Shown here: piece after piece, positions 5,338-6,004 of the stretch
How the letters are laid out: each line of letters opens with the position of its first letter
How positions within the stretch are numbered: the stretch's first letter is position 1
Origin: Candidatus Krumholzibacteriia bacterium
GTDB taxonomy: Bacteria; Krumholzibacteriota; Krumholzibacteriia; LZORAL124-64-63
Direction of reading: 5' to 3'
NCBI GenBank assembly: GCA_030590265.1
Contig: JAUUYW010000221.1
Location: 1-6,004 of the forward strand
DNA length: 6,004 nucleotides
The notes under the pieces: model-generated
Told to the model about the DNA's origin: nothing
The model's database searches: none
Seen by the model: the letters and a program-made list of their open reading frames with translations, nothing else
Made by a program: the position numbers and the translations under genes

Positions 5338-6004
5338 ATGGGTTTCCAAATGGACATCACACTTTTGGCCATTGGCGGCGCACTGGCCGTGCGCTTTGGG
5401 GTTTTAGCCGCAACCATGCCCATGCTGGATATGCGCAGCGTTCCTCCTCTTTGGCGTGTTGCCATTGCCATAACATTTTCAGCTGCTTTGGCCCCTGGTA
5501 TCGCCGCTGTGATCCCCACTGGCGCCATTGATCTTTCCTGGCAGAGCCTTGTTCTTGAAGTCATGCGTTCCCTGGTGATCGGCGCCCTGATCGGATTCAC
5601 CATCAACCTCACCTTCACAGCCGTGAAATACGCTGGTTCCGTGGCGGGCATGCAAATCGGTTTTGCCATCGTGAATTCCTACGACCCCATGACCCAATCC
5701 CAGGTTTCGATCATTTCACAACTGTATTACATCCTGACGGTGCTCCTGTTTTTTGTGACCGGGGCCCATCAAATCCTGGTGGGAGCCATGTTCGAGAGCT
5801 GCGTGGCTGTGCCGCCTTTTTCCACCTTGGATTCGGCTGCGGGCTCCTGGTTTTTGCTGAAGGAATTCGGCACGGTGTTTGTTTTGGGACTGCGCATCGC
5901 CGCACCCATCATTGTGACCCTCATGCTGGTGAGCGCTTCCATGGGTGTCGTTGTCAAAACCGTACCCCAGATCAATGTGCTGGCGGTTGGTTTCCCCATA
6001 AAAA
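5338..6004 (+). CDS. fliR: Flagellar type III export gate protein FliR, 3'-truncated by the window edge
   Basis: FliR is the single-copy membrane subunit that closes the FliP ring of the export gate. The frame is open to the last base with no stop, giving 222 visible residues. Family length is about 255-265, so roughly 40 residues are missing. Recognisable parts are R-S-V-P-P-L-W-R-V-A-I-A at 33-44 after the first helix, A-G-S-V-A-G-M-Q-I-G-F-A-I-V-N-S-Y-D-P at 99-117, R-I-A-A-P-I-I-V-T-L-M-L at 186-197, and P-Q-I-N-V-L-A-V-G-F-P-I-K at 210-222. All are in the order expected for FliR. The start is uncertain. The ATG at 5338 lies 1 nt after the fliQ stop, and the ATG at 5350 would begin M-D-I-T-L. 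Neither has a clear Shine-Dalgarno, so translation is probably coupled to fliQ. Confidence 0.93.
   Translation, partial: MGFQMDITLLAIGGALAVRFGVLAATMPMLDMRSVPPLWRVAIAITFSAALAPGIAAVIPTGAIDLSWQSLVLEVMRSLVIGALIGFTINLTFTAVKYAGSVAGMQIGFAIVNSYDPMTQSQVSIISQLYYILTVLLFFVTGAHQILVGAMFESCVAVPPFSTLDSAAGSWFLLKEFGTVFVLGLRIAAPIIVTLMLVSASMGVVVKTVPQINVLAVGFPIK

Noticed and set aside
4989..5669. Reverse-strand open frame (226 codons) opposite the end of fliP, fliQ and part of fliR
   Set aside because: It spans three conserved + strand genes and shows no recognisable motif, so it is a shadow frame.

Overview
The window is a contiguous run of bacterial flagellar genes, all on the + strand: motA (5' end cut off) - motB - fliL - fliM - fliN - fliO - fliP - fliQ - fliR (3' end cut off). 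All nine were identified from their translated sequences. Together they encode the stator (MotA/MotB), a stator-associated protein (FliL), two C-ring/switch proteins (FliM, FliN), and four parts of the flagellar type III export gate (FliO, FliP, FliQ, FliR).

The organism is a flagellated, probably Gram-negative (diderm) bacterium of moderate GC content. The reasons are the FliL/FliM/FliN/FliO-FliP-FliQ-FliR order, a FliP with an N-terminal signal peptide, an OmpA-type peptidoglycan-binding domain in MotB, and a sequence that matches the sigma-54 (RpoN) promoter consensus. Sigma-54 control of flagellar genes is common in several Proteobacteria and other diderm phyla. I cannot name a phylum safely from this window.

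Layout: motA occupies 1-701. A 91-nt spacer with a small inverted repeat follows, then motB (793-1641, TTG start). fliL (1658-2164), fliM (2183-3247, GTG start), fliN (3250-3633) and fliO (3633-4040) are packed with gaps of 16, 18 and 2 nt and a 1-nt overlap, so they look like one transcription unit. A 207-nt noncoding gap (4041-4247) then interrupts the cluster. It contains a TGGCAC-N5-TTGC element at 4187-4201, 46 nt before the fliP start codon, with short repeats and a small palindrome upstream. fliP (4248-5054), fliQ (5073-5336, or from 5067) and fliR (5338 to beyond 6004) follow, again tightly spaced. fliR has no stop inside the window.

No mobile element, RNA gene, CRISPR array or foreign-looking insert is visible. 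I see no novel system here: the cluster is a conserved flagellar one. The points worth checking are the internal sigma-54 promoter that appears to give the export-gate genes their own regulation, the repeats upstream of it, an unusual acidic N-terminal extension of FliM carrying two related DL-type segments where the CheY-binding peptide normally sits, and the non-ATG or weakly supported starts of motB, fliM, fliQ and fliR.
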